Shown: positions 9,429 to 17,803 of the stretch, in pieces
Position numbering within the stretch: position 1 is the stretch's first letter
Layout: every line of letters starts with the position of its first letter
From: Alkalicoccobacillus murimartini
GTDB taxonomy: Bacteria; Bacillota; Bacilli; Bacillales; Bacillaceae_D
Length of the DNA stretch: 64,000 nucleotides
Direction of reading: 5' to 3'
NCBI RefSeq assembly: GCF_030813245.1
Contig: NZ_JAUSUA010000003.1
Span: forward strand, 248,001 to 312,000
Translations under genes and position numbers: made by a program
The notes under the pieces: model-generated
What the model saw: the letters and a program-made list of their open reading frames with translations, nothing else
The model's database searches: none
Told to the model about the DNA's origin: nothing

Positions 9429-10963
9429 GAAAACACTTTGGGAAAACGATGAGCTGGAGTTTTCTGTTAGGTATTGCGATAATTGGTGTATTTCTACTTC
9501 TAAATACTATTGGTGATGCGTATGAAGTGATGAATTCTGTTGATGATTTCAGAATGATCGCTATCTTTGTGATCGTTTCTGTGGGCATTATTGCAAGTGT
9601 TTTATTAGGCACGGTCTATAAATTTAACATGGAATGGTTTAAGGGAGGGTCTTTACAAAAGGATTATGCGTCGATTCCTCTAGATGTAAGGTTTATCCTG
9701 CTAGGCATAAACAGTTTTTTCATTCTAACTTTCTTCCTGATTTCTGGGTTTGGAAGTTATTATTTTTTCTTATACATCGATATTTGGTTTATAATATCGG
9801 CTTCATTATACATCTTCTCCATCTGGCTTGCGCTCCACCAGGTTGTCTGGCTCTACTTTGAAATTAAGGATAGTACCTATTTAATAAAAGGGCTAAAGGA
9901 TGGTGTGGTTCTTAAAACATGTCATTCTCTGCGTGATGCATTTACGAATGTGTCTTTGGCGATAAAATTAATTCTCGTGCTTTTTATCCTATTTATGTGG
10001 GGTTTTGGCACTACTTTGTTATTAATATCTGATGGGAGCGTAGCTCTACTCTATATTCCATGTGTCCTATTCATCGGCATCCCCACCTTACTCATTTTCT
10101 TCCTAAAACTCGGCTACTTAAATCGTGTAATCAATCAAACGGAACAGGTAACCAAAGGAAGCCTAGGAACGCCGGTTCTTGTAAAAGGGCATTCGTTTAT
10201 CGCAACGCACGCAACGCACATTAATAAGCTTCGTGAAGGGATTTCTCATTCTGTTACGGAGCAGGCAAAAAGTGAGCGGTTGAAAACAGAGCTAATTACA
10301 AATGTTAGCCACGATTTGAGAACACCTTTAACATCCATTATTACGTACACGGATTTGCTTAAAAATCCTGATCTTCCATCTGAGGAACGTCAATCGTATG
10401 TGGATGTGTTAGCGCGAAAATCGGAGCGATTAAAAACACTCATTGATGATTTGTTTGATGTGTCAAAAATGGCGAGTGGACAAATTGAATTAAAGAAGAA
10501 CAATATTGAGCTGAAACAGTTAATTCAGCAAGCTATTGTGGAGCATCAAGAAGCTTTTGATCAAGAACAATTAGACTTACGATTAAGTTTGCCAGAGGAG
10601 GAATTACTGGTTTATGTGGATGGTCAAAAATTCTGGAGGATGCTTGATAACTTACTTCTTAATGCAGCCAAGTATGCGCAACCAGGTACACGTGTTTATT
10701 TAACAGCGAGCAGGCACGCAGGTAAGGTTACAGTGGTCATTAAAAACATGTCTCGTTATGAGTTAAGTGAGAATCCAGATGAGTTGTTTGAGCGTTTTAA
10801 ACGGGCGGATGAAGCTCGTCATACAGATGGATCTGGTTTAGGTCTAGCTATTGCTCAATCAATTGCCGAGTTACATGGTGGTACACTTAAGCTGGATATT
10901 GATGGTGATTTGTTTAAAGTAACGATTCAAATAAACAATTTAAAAGGACCCCTATCTACTTAA
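9425..10963 (+). CDS. Multi-pass membrane sensor histidine kinase
   Basis: A 512-residue kinase translationally coupled to the response regulator (ATGA overlap; GGAGGAGGG just upstream). The first ~240 residues contain about six to seven hydrophobic segments with no large extracytoplasmic domain. There follow a HAMP-like linker, the H box NVSHDLRTPLTS with His296, an N box (LLLNAAKYA), and G boxes ending GSGLGLAIAQSIAELHGG. The catalytic part resembles VanS-type kinases. Short extracellular loops suggest sensing within or near the membrane; the signal is unknown. It does not have the short two-helix input of BceS kinases, so pairing with the BceAB-type transporter at 22 kb is not supported. 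Confidence 0.88.
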   Translation: MRKHFGKTMSWSFLLGIAIIGVFLLLNTIGDAYEVMNSVDDFRMIAIFVIVSVGIIASVLLGTVYKFNMEWFKGGSLQKDYASIPLDVRFILLGINSFFILTFFLISGFGSYYFFLYIDIWFIISASLYIFSIWLALHQVVWLYFEIKDSTYLIKGLKDGVVLKTCHSLRDAFTNVSLAIKLILVLFILFMWGFGTTLLLISDGSVALLYIPCVLFIGIPTLLIFFLKLGYLNRVINQTEQVTKGSLGTPVLVKGHSFIATHATHINKLREGISHSVTEQAKSERLKTELITNVSHDLRTPLTSIITYTDLLKNPDLPSEERQSYVDVLARKSERLKTLIDDLFDVSKMASGQIELKKNNIELKQLIQQAIVEHQEAFDQEQLDLRLSLPEEELLVYVDGQKFWRMLDNLLLNAAKYAQPGTRVYLTASRHAGKVTVVIKNMSRYELSENPDELFERFKRADEARHTDGSGLGLAIAQSIAELHGGTLKLDIDGDLFKVTIQINNLKGPLST

Positions 10964-10976
10964 GATTGGGGTTTTC
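10945..10976 (+). terminator. Terminator overlapping the end of the histidine kinase gene
   Basis: CCCCTATCT and AGATTGGGG form a stem with one mismatch around a short loop, followed by TTTTCTCTTT. The left arm lies inside the last codons of the kinase. Confidence 0.6.
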
Positions 10977-10997
10977 TCTTTGCGGTATAAAGGGAAT
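10971..10997 (+). promoter_or_regulatory. Weak candidate sigma-B-type promoter before the aldo/keto reductase
   Basis: GTTTTC (10971-10976) and GGGAAT (10992-10997), spaced by 15 bases, resemble the GTTTAA/GGGTAT general-stress promoter, matching at 4/6 and 5/6 positions. It overlaps the upstream terminator's T-run, so it could equally be chance. Confidence 0.25.
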
Positions 10998-11022
10998 ACT
11001 TTAAGCAAAGGAGGAATGCTCA

Positions 11023-11874
11023 GTGAGTAAGTATGTCAAATTAAAAGATGGTACCGAGCTTCCAAGTATCGGGCAAGGTACGTGGTTAATGGGAGAAGAC
11101 AACAGTAGAAGGCAGGATGAGATTCGCGCCCTACAGCTAGGTCTAGATCTTGGTCTAAAAGTGATTGATACAGCTGAAATGTATGGAGAGGGACTGTCAG
11201 AACAACTTGTGGGGGAAGCGATAAAAGGCCGCCGTGACGAAGCATTTCTCGTGTCTAAGGTCTATCCACATCATGCTGGATACCCAGCAATTATTGAATC
11301 GTGTGAGAATAGCTTAAAACGTTTAGGTACGGATACGCTCGACCTCTATCTCCTTCATTGGCGAGGTGGTGTGCCTCTTTCTGAAACAGTTGAAGGAATG
11401 GAAAAGTTGAAGACAGAAGGCAAAATTAAACGGTGGGGTATTTCTAATTTTGATACATCTGATATGGATGAGCTTTGGAGCATACCTGATGGTCAGAATG
11501 CTCAAACGAATCAGGTTCTGTATCATTTAGGCTCGCGCGGTATTGAGTTTGATTTGATGCCTTGGCAGAAGGAGAAGCGAGTTCCTATCACGGCCTATAG
11601 CCCAATCGCTCATGGTGGCAGAGAGCGGGAACAACTACTTGAGAATAACGTACTTAAGGAAGTGGCTGCAGATTATGGAGTAACACCGCTACAGTTGGCA
11701 CTCGCTTGGACGATACGATCAGGTGATGTTCTTTCAATCCCAAAAGCTGTACAAGAACAGCATGTCCGTCAAAATGCAGAAGCCCTTACCATTGAATTAA
11801 GTCAGGAAGTCCTTATAAAGCTTGATGCAGCTTTCTCTCCACCAACATCCAAACGACCTCTTGATATTATTTAA
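11023..11874 (+). CDS. Aldo/keto reductase
   Basis: A 283-residue NADPH-dependent aldo/keto reductase of the DkgA/YvgN-like group. Seen: IDTAEMYGEG with the catalytic Asp and Tyr, VSKVYPHHAG with the Lys, LYLLHWRG with the His, and the C-terminal cofactor stretch IPKAV. GTG start at 11023 follows AAAGGAGG. It is a single-gene unit with its own terminator. It is one of three aldo/keto reductases in the window, from different subgroups. Substrate not assignable. Confidence 0.88.
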   Translation: MSKYVKLKDGTELPSIGQGTWLMGEDNSRRQDEIRALQLGLDLGLKVIDTAEMYGEGLSEQLVGEAIKGRRDEAFLVSKVYPHHAGYPAIIESCENSLKRLGTDTLDLYLLHWRGGVPLSETVEGMEKLKTEGKIKRWGISNFDTSDMDELWSIPDGQNAQTNQVLYHLGSRGIEFDLMPWQKEKRVPITAYSPIAHGGREREQLLENNVLKEVAADYGVTPLQLALAWTIRSGDVLSIPKAVQEQHVRQNAEALTIELSQEVLIKLDAAFSPPTSKRPLDII

Positions 11875-11877
11875 AAA

Positions 11878-11914
11878 CAGGCTCAAATCTCCTAATAGAG
11901 ATTTGAGTTTTTTT
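11878..11914 (+). terminator. Rho-independent terminator after the aldo/keto reductase
   Basis: CTCAAATCTC and GAGATTTGAG form a perfect 10-bp stem around CTAATA, followed by seven T residues. Confidence 0.85.
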
Positions 11915-12019
11915 GATTCAATTTTATACAAGAACGAAGGTGTTATAGTGGATGGAGTTGCTAAGCACAATGAAAGGTGAGGATCTAACGTAAAATCTGA
12001 ACAGCTAATCAGAGAACTA

Positions 12020-12475
12020 ATGAACGAGATTGGAATAGTAGAGGATTTTGATCAAAAACAAGAAGTTCAAAATAATGAATATGAAGGCTTAATTTTAAAA
12101 ATAAATAATCGTACATATAGAAGTAGACTTGCTAAGTTAACACCTAAGAAGAAAGGATATTTTGTTGCGTTTTGGGAGAAAAATGCTGATGGAGTTAATC
12201 AAGCGTTTAGCTACGAGCAAACACCTGAAAAAGTAATGATCACCATTATAGATCAAACGTTAAGAGGGCAATTTATTTTTCCGAAAGACGTACTCCTTAC
12301 GTTTGGGGTATTAAAAAGTTCAGAGCAAAAAGGAAAAATGGCCATGAGAGTTTATCCAAGCTGGGTAACAGGATTGAATACAAATGCTAGGAAGACTCAA
12401 ACATGGCAAGAGGATTTTTTTATTGATTTAACAGATGGTTTAGATGGTGAAAAGCTAAAGAAATTATATTTTTAA
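12020..12475 (+). CDS. MepB-like protein
   Basis: A 151-residue soluble protein. The pattern YEGLILKINNRTYRSR, LTPKKKGYFVAFWEK, GQFIFPKDVLL and MRVYPSW, followed by KTQTWQ, matches MepB, a protein of unknown function named from the Staphylococcus mepRAB locus. No MepR or MepA homologue is adjacent. The first usable ATG is at 12020, but it has no clear ribosome site. A strong AGGTGAGG (11975-11982) lies seven bases upstream of an in-frame GTA at 11990, which would add ten residues (VKSEQLIREL). The natural N-terminus may therefore be upstream, with a damaged start codon. The gene could be weakly expressed. Confidence 0.7.
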   Translation: MNEIGIVEDFDQKQEVQNNEYEGLILKINNRTYRSRLAKLTPKKKGYFVAFWEKNADGVNQAFSYEQTPEKVMITIIDQTLRGQFIFPKDVLLTFGVLKSSEQKGKMAMRVYPSWVTGLNTNARKTQTWQEDFFIDLTDGLDGEKLKKLYF

Positions 12476-12492
12476 TATGTGGATACTAATGT

Positions 12493-12525
12493 GGGATAGA
12501 AATCAGTTGATTTCTATCCCTTTTT
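12493..12525 (+). terminator. Strong rho-independent terminator after the MepB-like gene
   Basis: A perfect 13-bp inverted repeat, GGGATAGAAATCA (12493-12505) and its complement (12508-12520), is followed by TTTTT. Confidence 0.9.
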
Positions 12526-12680
12526 CAGTCCATACAGAAATGAGATTTTGACAGATGGTATTATTCTTCACAGGAACCTAGATAGAGAAATGGCGGATGT
12601 AAGTGGGTTAGTCGAAGGGTTGAAGATTTATCTTAAGAGTGCTTTACATGTAAATAACCCCTCTTCATAAAAGAAAAAGC

Positions 12681-12728
12681 TTGCTTAAACTAATTCGATT
12701 AGTTATTATAAAACTAATCGAATTAGTT
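12681..12728 (+). promoter_or_regulatory. Promoter with TetR-type operator of the metallo-hydrolase/tetR pair
   Basis: TTGCTT (12681-12686), 17 bases and TATTAT (12704-12709) form a promoter. A perfect 17-bp inverted repeat, AACTAATTCGATTAGTT (12688-12704) and its complement (12712-12728), brackets the -10 box. Each arm is itself nearly palindromic (ACTAAT...ATTAGT), so two dimers could bind. The TetR gene is the second gene downstream, so autoregulation is the simplest reading. Confidence 0.8.
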
Positions 12729-12751
12729 TTTGTGAAGAAGGGGGAGATTTT

Positions 12752-13462
12752 ATGAAAGTGACCAAGATGAATCATGTGTATCAACTGGCTTTTATGCCAA
12801 CGGTTTTCCCGGTGAATTGTTATCTTGTGGAGGAGTTAGATAGTCTGACACTTATTGATGCGGCTCTACCTTCAAGCTATAAAAAAATCATGAAAGTGGC
12901 GGAGGACATTGGAAAGCCAATTAAACAGATTGTCCTGACGCATGCTCATAGTGATCATATTGGTTCTCTAGATGCTCTTAAAGAAAAGTTACCAAATGTG
13001 ACAGTAAGTATTTCGACGAGAGATGCAATCTTGTTAACTGGTGATAAAAGACTTCTAAAAGGTGAGCCAGATACACCTATTCGTGGAGGGGTTCCAAAAA
13101 CGATTCAAACGAAACCGGATCGTACCCTGCAGGATGGCGACGTAATTGGCTCCCTAAAAGTTTTGGAAACACCCGGACATACACCTGGTTCAATTAGTCT
13201 TATTGATACAAGAACAAACTCAATCATCGTTGGCGATGCCTTTCAAGTTCGTGGAGGGGTTGCTGTGTCTGGTTCACTAAAATGGTTGTTCCCAGCTCCA
13301 GCAATGGCAACATGGAGTAAAGAAGTAGCATTACAAAGCGCGAAAATAATAAAGGCGATGAATCCAACATTACTTGCAGCTGGACATGGAAAAATGATTA
13401 CTTCTCCCGCTAGTTTGCTACAACAGGCCATAGAAGAAGCAGAAAGGAAGAACGTAGTATGA
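12752..13462 (+). CDS. Metallo-beta-lactamase-fold hydrolase
   Basis: A 236-residue zinc hydrolase of the glyoxalase II/MBL superfamily. The metal-binding motif H64-A-H66-S-D68-H69 is intact, with later ligands in TPGHTPGS and VGDAF and a final His in AAGHGK. ATG at 12752 is preceded by AAGGGGGAG. It is co-transcribed with the TetR gene, whose ATG overlaps its stop codon (ATGA), and a palindromic operator precedes it. This suggests an inducible detoxification or quorum-signal-hydrolysing enzyme, though the substrate is not determined. Confidence 0.85.
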   Translation: MKVTKMNHVYQLAFMPTVFPVNCYLVEELDSLTLIDAALPSSYKKIMKVAEDIGKPIKQIVLTHAHSDHIGSLDALKEKLPNVTVSISTRDAILLTGDKRLLKGEPDTPIRGGVPKTIQTKPDRTLQDGDVIGSLKVLETPGHTPGSISLIDTRTNSIIVGDAFQVRGGVAVSGSLKWLFPAPAMATWSKEVALQSAKIIKAMNPTLLAAGHGKMITSPASLLQQAIEEAERKNVV

Positions 13463-14022
13463 CACCGAGAAGAGGATTAACCATTGCAGAAATCGTCAAT
13501 ACGGCAGCTGCGATAGCAGATCGTGAAGGATTAAAGGAACTATCAATTGGAGCCGTTGCTAAGGATTTGAACATTAAGCCACCATCTCTTTACAATCATG
13601 TACGCGGCTTGGACGAATTGCATGACCTACTTGCCTTAAATGGCTGTCAGACCCTTTATGAAAATCTGCAGCAAGCAACCGAAGGCTACAGCAAAGATGA
13701 AGCAGTTCGAAGATTGAGCCATGCTTATATTGATTTTGCCAAGACTCATCCAGGGCTTTATGAGGCAGGTTCACGCTCAGCGGCAGATGAGAACGTTACG
13801 TTAAAAGAAGCTCAATATAAGGTAGTCGAGGTTGTTCTTGGTGTCTTTTATGCTTACGGGATACAAGAGGATCACTCTATTCATTTAGTTCGCATGTTCC
13901 GCAGTATGCTTCATGGTTTTGTAACACTCGATGCTTCTCAAGGGTTTGGGCTACCACATGACCTTCGGGAGACACAGGAGATCATGATAGAAACCTTTCT
14001 ACAGGGGATAAAAGGGAGATAA
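13459..14022 (+). CDS. TetR-family transcriptional repressor
   Basis: A 187-residue repressor. Residues ~8-50 are a TetR helix-turn-helix (IAEIVNTAAAIADREG, then KPPSLYNHVRGLDEL); the C-terminal half resembles the WHG-type ligand domain (TetR_C_33: THPGLYEAG, RMFRSMLHGFV). It overlaps the metallo-hydrolase stop codon by four bases. The operator at 12688-12728 is the probable binding site, giving autorepression and co-induction of the hydrolase (inference from position and symmetry). Confidence 0.88.
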   Translation: MTPRRGLTIAEIVNTAAAIADREGLKELSIGAVAKDLNIKPPSLYNHVRGLDELHDLLALNGCQTLYENLQQATEGYSKDEAVRRLSHAYIDFAKTHPGLYEAGSRSAADENVTLKEAQYKVVEVVLGVFYAYGIQEDHSIHLVRMFRSMLHGFVTLDASQGFGLPHDLRETQEIMIETFLQGIKGR

Positions 14023-14069
14023 TGTTGGTCAAAAAAATCTTACCAACTTAGTATATCTAGAGGTGTTTA

Positions 14070-14228
14070 ATGAAGAAAAATAGTAAAACGTATCGTTGGG
14101 CTTTCGCACTCTTTCTTTTATTCATGGCAGGGGCTTTCTTCCTACCTGAGACCCTTCGATTTTATTTTATTGTCATCTTTCCAATTACTTATTGGGCTGC
14201 TTACGGATTAATGACTCGTACTTTATAG
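14070..14228 (+). CDS. Small membrane protein, 52 residues
   Basis: An ATG at 14070, four bases after AGAGGTG, opens a 52-codon frame ending in TAG at 14226. The product has a basic N-terminus (MKKNSKTYRW) and two hydrophobic stretches separated by PETLR, consistent with a two-pass hairpin in the membrane. A terminator follows at 14255. I do not recognise the family. The ribosome site, membrane character and own terminator support a real gene. Confidence 0.55.
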   Translation: MKKNSKTYRWAFALFLLFMAGAFFLPETLRFYFIVIFPITYWAAYGLMTRTL

Positions 14229-14254
14229 GGTTATAGTTTCTTTCTCTAATAAGA

Positions 14255-14287
14255 AAGCATCCAATGTAATGGATGCTTTTTTATTTA
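14255..14287. terminator. Hairpin terminator between convergent genes
   Basis: AAGCATCCA (14255-14263) and TGGATGCTT (14270-14278) form a perfect 9-bp stem followed by TTTTATTTAT. It lies between the small plus-strand membrane protein and the minus-strand gene ending at 14308. Confidence 0.8.
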
Positions 14288-14307
14288 TAAATTAGGCTAC
14301 AGATCAC

Positions 14308-14847
14308 TTACTCCTCTTCTAGGAAAAGTTCATTCTCGTCTGAATCTAAAAAATGCCATTCAAACTGAGTTTGATCAGCGTCAACAGAGATGAAAAAATA
14401 GTAAGGTTGGGTCTCTCTTTCTATTGGAATAACAAACGATTGATTTTCTTTTTCATTATAATATGATGCATAGGCAATATCTATATCTTCGGCTATTTTA
14501 GGTGAGATATAAGCGCCAAATGATGTTTGGTGGGTTCCGTTCATCACTAAAGTAGACACATCATTTTCGTTCTTCACGAGGGTTACGATATTTGTTTTAT
14601 CTTGGGTATACTCAATAAAGCCTATTTCTTTTTGATTAGCTGTTTCAAAAACAGCTAATACAGCAGGCATATCAGCATTTGATGGTCTAACCTCAAGAAT
14701 ACGGTAATCTGGTGATGTGGCATATTCCTTTGCAAATGCCTCATTTGTTTTGTCGTATATTGAAAGTGTATTAATTGAATAGATGCTATACACACCAACA
14801 GCAACTAAAAATGTAACAAGGAAAACGATCAAGTACTTAATTTTCAT
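14308..14847 (-). CDS. Membrane-anchored hypothetical protein
   Basis: A 179-residue protein with one N-terminal membrane anchor (KYLIVFLVTFLVAVGVYSIY) and a predicted extracytoplasmic remainder rich in acidic residues, ending DENELFLEEE. GGAGGC lies five bases before the ATG at 14847; the upstream in-frame ATG at 14859 overlaps that ribosome site and is unlikely. Transcribed alone. I do not recognise a named domain. The anchor plus a beta-rich exterior part suggests a cell-surface or envelope-facing role only. Confidence 0.7.
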   Translation of the reverse strand: MKIKYLIVFLVTFLVAVGVYSIYSINTLSIYDKTNEAFAKEYATSPDYRILEVRPSNADMPAVLAVFETANQKEIGFIEYTQDKTNIVTLVKNENDVSTLVMNGTHQTSFGAYISPKIAEDIDIAYASYYNEKENQSFVIPIERETQPYYFFISVDADQTQFEWHFLDSDENELFLEEE

Positions 14848-15001
14848 TATTGCCTCCATAAATGTGGGTTTCTCGCATGATAATTAGTGTGAAGTTCATT
14901 TATTCACCCAATGTATCTAAACTGTATTTTATTTATAGATTATACCATTATATCCCTAAGTGCTTAACGATTAAAAAGCTCATATTTTTCCGACCGCACA
15001 A

Positions 15002-15032
15002 AAAAAACCCCCAGAAGACATTTCTTCTGGGG
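15002..15032 (-). terminator. Terminator of the iolS-like gene
   Basis: CCCCAGAAGA (15009-15018) and TCTTCTGGGG (15023-15032) form a perfect 10-bp stem; read on the minus strand it is followed by seven T residues. Confidence 0.88.
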
Positions 15033-15040
15033 CAGTATGA

Positions 15041-15985
15041 TTATCCTTTAAAAATCTGATCTATTGCTTTCCACTCTTCAGGTGTAAGAGTGACGTCTAA
15101 TGTTTTTAGGTTATTTGAAACCTGGTCTGGACGTTTGGCTCCAGGAATGAGTGCGTCAATGCCGTCTTGCTGAAGATACCAGGCAAGAGCAACATGAGCG
15201 GTTTCAACGCCTTTGCTTGAAGCGATCTCTTTTAGAGATTCGACCTTCTCCAAATTACGCTCAAAGGCATCGCCTTTAAAAAGTGGATGATTGGCTCGCA
15301 AGTCGTCAAACTTGGAATCTTTTGTGTACTTTCCTCCCAATAGTCCAGCTGCAAGCGGGAAGTAAGGGATAAAGGAAAGGTTGTTCTCTACAATGTATGG
15401 AAGGACATCGCTCTCAGCATCTCTTGTAAAGAGGTTATATTCACCTTGAAGAACATCCACATGTCCGTCTTTATTGGCTTCTTTTAACTGATCAAGAGAG
15501 AAGTTCGATACTCCGATTGAACGAATTTTTCCGGCATCCTTGAGTTCTTTTAATGCGCCTACAGCCTCATCTTTTGGTGTGTGTTCATCAGGGAAGTGAA
15601 TATAAAATAAATCAATATAATCTGTTTGCAGACGACGTAGAGCATCATCAACAGATTGTTTTAAAAAGGCAGGAGAGTTATCAATTTTAATCTCTTCTCC
15701 TTCAAATCGGTGTGCTGCTTTTGTAGCGATGACAAGGTCTTCGCGTGAACCAACTTCCTTTACAACTTCCCCAACAAGTACTTCCGAATGTTCAGGACCA
15801 TAAATAAAGGCTGTATCTAAGAAGTTAATTCCTTGAGAAAGTCCGGTGCGAACAAGCTCTCGACCTGTTTCATCTTCTAAATTCTTAAATAAATTGTGTC
15901 CTCCAACTGCGTTTGTTCCAAGTCCAATTGGATTCACAAATAAACCAGATTTACCGAGTTCTATTTTTGTAGACAATGTCATCAT
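15041..15985 (-). CDS. iolS: IolS-type aldo/keto reductase
   Basis: A 314-residue aldo/keto reductase whose run of motifs is close to Bacillus Iol[58 protein letters not shown] and [10 protein letters not shown]. Catalytic Asp, Tyr, Lys and His positions are present. In B. subtilis iolS lies beside the inositol-catabolism operon; here no inositol genes are adjacent, so the physiological link is open. The start is uncertain by a few codons, since tandem ATGs at 15985/15982 abut GAAAGG and a TTG at 15976 is better spaced. It has its own terminator. Confidence 0.82.
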   Translation of the reverse strand: MMTLSTKIELGKSGLFVNPIGLGTNAVGGHNLFKNLEDETGRELVRTGLSQGINFLDTAFIYGPEHSEVLVGEVVKEVGSREDLVIATKAAHRFEGEEIKIDNSPAFLKQSVDDALRRLQTDYIDLFYIHFPDEHTPKDEAVGALKELKDAGKIRSIGVSNFSLDQLKEANKDGHVDVLQGEYNLFTRDAESDVLPYIVENNLSFIPYFPLAAGLLGGKYTKDSKFDDLRANHPLFKGDAFERNLEKVESLKEIASSKGVETAHVALAWYLQQDGIDALIPGAKRPDQVSNNLKTLDVTLTPEEWKAIDQIFKG

Positions 15986-16090
15986 CCTTTCATCCTATAG
16001 TTGCCCTTATCATAGCAGAGGATACGAATCGCTACTAAGAATATGCTTGGTTCTTTTTGCACATCCTATTAGGATAATGGAGGTGGTCTG

Positions 16091-16195
16091 ATGATTCATG
16101 TATTTAATGTCGGCGTTCCTTTTCTGTTTTACGTAATCATGCTGCTGACGGTTATCTTAACGAGCAGACTGCCATCTAATAAAAATAGAGAATGA
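16091..16195 (+). CDS. Small membrane peptide, 34 residues
   Basis: ATG at 16091 follows GGAGGT (16079-16084) by six bases and opens a 34-codon frame ending TGA. The product is essentially one hydrophobic helix (VPFLFYVIMLLTVILTS) with a short basic tail (RLPSNKNRE). The good ribosome site argues for translation, but such a short frame could be fortuitous. No family recognised. Confidence 0.4.
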   Translation: MIHVFNVGVPFLFYVIMLLTVILTSRLPSNKNRE

Positions 16196-16237
16196 GGCAG
16201 AAAGGTAAGGCATATAGATGTAGTATCTAGCGGGCTG

Positions 16238-16259
16238 TACTAAGATTCAATTCTTGGTA
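16238..16259 (+). promoter_or_regulatory. Short inverted repeat in the hutH leader
   Basis: TACTAAGA (16238-16245) and TCTTGGTA (16252-16259) pair with one G-U around a six-base loop, 33 bases before the hutH start. There is no T run, so it is not an ordinary terminator. It could be an operator or an RNA-binding hairpin controlling the hut operon. Confidence 0.35.
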
Positions 16260-16291
16260 TGGTCCGTTTTATGTTGAGGAGGGGACACGGC

Positions 16292-17803
16292 ATGATTGAA
16301 CTGAAAGGCGATTCATTAACGTTCGATGAGTTCAGTCGAATTGTCTATCGGAGAGATCCAGTCTTTCTTCACCCGTTAGCCGTTAAGAAGGTACAAGAAA
16401 GCAGAAGATGGGTTGAGGGACATCTTCTTAAAGGGAATAAGGTGTATGGTGTGAACACTGGGTTTGGGAAGCTAAGTGAAACGTCGATCTCTGCAATGGA
16501 ACTCGATGCACTGCAACTTAATCTCATTCGAAGCCATGCATGTGGGATAGGTGAGATATTCTCAGAGGAAGTCAGTCGTGCCATGCTATTACTTCGTGCA
16601 AATGCGTTAGCAAAAGGATATTCAGGGGTTTGTGTTGAAACGTTGCAACGATTAATCGATTGCCTTAATAAAGGAGTTCATCCACTTGTGCCAAGCCAAG
16701 GTTCATTAGGGGCTAGTGGTGATTTGGCCCCATTATCTCATCTTGCATTAGTCCTTGTAGGAGAAGGTAAAGCTCAGTACAAAGGTGAAATTCTCTCAGG
16801 AAAGCAAGCATTAGAGAAGGCAGGTTTGAAGCCTATTACTCTTAAGGCAAAGGAAGGGCTCGCTCTTATTAATGGTACACAAGCAATGACAGGGCTGGGT
16901 GTGATCGCGTATTTGGAAGCGGAATATTTAGCGGATATCGCCGATAGGGTGGCATCGCTAACGATAGAAGGACTACGTGGTGTGATTGATGCGTTTTATC
17001 CTGAACCTCATTCGGTCAGGCCTTTTCCAGAGCAACAGAAGGTAGCGGCTCGTATATACTCGTTTCTCTCTGATAGTCAGCTTGTAACAAAGCAGGGAGA
17101 AGAAAGAGTGCAGGATGCCTATTCTATTCGGTGTATTCCGCAAGTACATGGTGCAGTCAGGCAGGTGCTTGGTTATGTCCGCGATACCTTGCTGATTGAA
17201 ATGAATGCAGCCACAGACAATCCACTAATATTTACAGAAAGTGACCAAGTGATTTCAAGTGGTAACTTTCATGGACAGCCCATTGCATTTGCAATGGATT
17301 TTTTGGGTATTGCTGTTTCAGAACTCGCTAATATATCAGAAAGGCGGACCGAGAGGCTTGTTAATCCTCAATTAAGTGAAGGTCTACCCGCTTTTCTGAG
17401 CAACAAGCCAGGCTTAGAATCAGGGCTTATGATTGCTCAATATGCGGCTGCCTCTCTAGTTTCAGAAAATAAATCACTTGCTCATCCGGCAAGTGTAGAT
17501 TCGATTCCTTCATCTGCTAACCAAGAAGATCATGTGAGTATGGGGACAACGGCTGCCTCACATGCGGCATCGATCATCCGAAATAGTCGTGTGGTGCTTG
17601 CTATTGAAGCCATTTGCGCGGCGCAAGCAGTTGATTTTCGTGGAGTGAATCAGCTTGGTACTCATTCTAAACAGTTTCATCAACATATTCGAGAGGTTGT
17701 GCCTATTCTAACAACAGACCGTGTGTTATCAACTGATATTGAAAATATGGCTGAAGCAATCAAGCAAAGGAGGTTCATTTTAAAGGAGGGGTTTGATGAG
17801 TGA
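16292..17803 (+). CDS. hutH: Histidine ammonia-lyase
   Basis: Deaminates L-histidine to urocanate, the first step of histidine use. The 503-residue protein carries the Ala-Ser-Gly triplet (A141-S142-G143, in [14 protein letters not shown]) that cyclises to the MIO electrophile, plus LINGTQAM and [23 protein letters not shown] lies seven bases before the ATG at 16292; an in-frame ATG at 16259 lacks such a site. First gene of the hut operon; its stop overlaps the hutU start by eight bases. No hutP antiterminator gene precedes it, unlike B. subtilis. Confidence 0.96.
   Translation: MIELKGDSLTFDEFSRIVYRRDPVFLHPLAVKKVQESRRWVEGHLLKGNKVYGVNTGFGKLSETSISAMELDALQLNLIRSHACGIGEIFSEEVSRAMLLLRANALAKGYSGVCVETLQRLIDCLNKGVHPLVPSQGSLGASGDLAPLSHLALVLVGEGKAQYKGEILSGKQALEKAGLKPITLKAKEGLALINGTQAMTGLGVIAYLEAEYLADIADRVASLTIEGLRGVIDAFYPEPHSVRPFPEQQKVAARIYSFLSDSQLVTKQGEERVQDAYSIRCIPQVHGAVRQVLGYVRDTLLIEMNAATDNPLIFTESDQVISSGNFHGQPIAFAMDFLGIAVSELANISERRTERLVNPQLSEGLPAFLSNKPGLESGLMIAQYAAASLVSENKSLAHPASVDSIPSSANQEDHVSMGTTAASHAASIIRNSRVVLAIEAICAAQAVDFRGVNQLGTHSKQFHQHIREVVPILTTDRVLSTDIENMAEAIKQRRFILKEGFDE

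Noticed and set aside
8721-10963. Two-component system as the BceRS partner of the ABC exporter at 22 kb
   Set aside because: The kinase has six to seven membrane segments and VanS-like organisation rather than the short two-helix BceS type, and the loci are 11 kb apart.
12545-12670. Short open frame in the gap before the TetR operator (contains GLVEGLKIYLKSALHV)
   Set aside because: No ribosome site before its possible starts and no recognisable family; left unannotated.
16205-16235. TAG triplets in the hutH leader as a HutP antiterminator site
   Set aside because: The spacing is irregular, no hutP gene is present, and no terminator structure follows them.
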